A stretch of DNA of 5,907 nucleotides, taken from the NCBI GenBank assembly GCA_021824845.1, contig JAKAJY010000136.1, positions 1 through 5,907 on the forward strand. The letters run 5' to 3'. This stretch comes from an archaeon. Lineage in GTDB: Archaea > Thermoproteota > Nitrososphaeria > Nitrososphaerales > Nitrosopumilaceae. Position numbers and translations under genes: made by a program. A model generated the notes under the pieces. It was not told where the DNA came from, searched no databases, and worked only from the letters and a program-made list of their open reading frames with translations. How positions within the stretch are numbered: the stretch's first letter is position 1; every line of letters begins with the position of its first letter. This document shows positions 5,675 to 5,907 of the stretch, one piece after another.

Positions 5675-5907
5675 AGTCAATATTTTGTACAATTCCGTAT
5701 TCGGCAAGTAATGGTCGGATCTGCTCTTCCAGTTCTAATTTGGAATAGTCCTGTAATAGTTCTGCGTTGAGCTCGTAAAAGGTGTGGCCCCAGTTGAACT
5801 TGGATAATAGTTGGTGCGCCAGATCCTCATATCCCAAAATAAAGACAGCGCCGGCAATTGCCTCAACAGTGGTAAGCTTGCCAATCTTGGAATAATTCAC
5901 TGGATTG
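5673..5907 (-). CDS. tsr3: Tsr3 (DUF367) 16S/18S rRNA aminocarboxypropyltransferase, C-terminal part
   Basis: Tsr3 transfers the 3-amino-3-carboxypropyl group of S-adenosylmethionine to a nucleotide in helix 31 of small-subunit rRNA, late in ribosome maturation. It acts in the cytoplasm. Only the last 77 residues are present; the rest lies past the right edge. The visible part opens with NPVNYSKIGKLTTVEAIAGA, continues with VFILGYEDLAHQLLSKFNWG and ends shortly after HTFYELNAELL. NPVNY, the sTVEA helix, and the WGHTFYELN signature match the C-terminal helical region of archaeal and eukaryotic Tsr3. A GTG codon at 5900-5898 is an internal valine of NPVNY and not a start, because the conserved frame continues upstream to the edge. 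The N-terminal part of the enzyme, including the rest of the SAM site, cannot be assessed. The gene ends 63 nt before the permease ATG. Confidence 0.9.
   Translation of the reverse strand, partial: NPVNYSKIGKLTTVEAIAGAVFILGYEDLAHQLLSKFNWGHTFYELNAELLQDYSKLELEEQIRPLLAEYGIVQNID

Noticed and set aside
5898..5900. GTG as a start codon for a separate 75-residue protein
   Set aside because: The frame stays open upstream and the GTG encodes the valine of the conserved Tsr3 motif NPVNY. The gene is truncated by the window edge, not short.
1..5907. Mobile element, CRISPR array, or defence system
   Set aside because: No terminal inverted repeats, transposase motifs, spaced direct repeats or defence-family motifs were seen on either strand. 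The gene content is housekeeping, transport and surface proteins.

Overview
The window looks like the genome of an ammonia-oxidising archaeon of the Nitrososphaerota (Thaumarchaeota), probably group I.1a. This rests on archaeal coenzyme F420 genes (cofD, cofC), an archaeal-type RNase P RNA, an archaeal Tsr3 rRNA-modification protein, TATA-box promoters close to start codons, and exported proteins with the D-x-D-x-N / E-T-x-x-N repeat style common in thaumarchaeal surface proteins. Base composition is moderate rather than very AT-rich, which would suit a Nitrosotenuis-like lineage better than Nitrosopumilus. The genus is a guess.

Layout. (1) Positions 1-485, minus strand: the N-terminal 161 codons of an exported protein that runs off the left edge, with a GTG start and a clear signal peptide. 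(2) Positions 486-663: a divergent intergenic region with TATA-like boxes for both flanking genes and an imperfect palindrome between them. (3) Positions 664-2940, plus strand: a compact three-gene unit, cofD (F420 2-phospho-L-lactate transferase step), cofC (nucleotidyltransferase that makes the activated donor for CofD), and a small predicted exported protein of two duplicated beta-rich domains. The first two genes are 1 nt apart and the last two overlap by 4 nt. (4) About 2944-3224, minus strand: RNase P RNA (rnpB), convergent with the operon and ending only a few bases from its stop codon. (5) Positions 3255-5609, minus strand: a 784-residue APC-superfamily permease with a soluble C-terminal half made of two USP-like modules. 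(6) Positions 5673-5907, minus strand: the C-terminal 77 residues of Tsr3, whose 5' part lies beyond the right edge.

How the parts work together. CofC and CofD act in consecutive steps of F420 biosynthesis: CofC makes the guanylylated C3 acid, and CofD joins it to the deazaflavin Fo. Co-transcription is therefore expected. The exported protein at the end of that operon has no evident link to F420 and is the most open question on the plus strand. On the minus strand, tsr3, the permease and rnpB are co-directional. Each of the last two has a TATA-like element just upstream, so they are probably separate transcription units. Every part of the window is accounted for, and no mobile element, CRISPR array or tRNA was seen.
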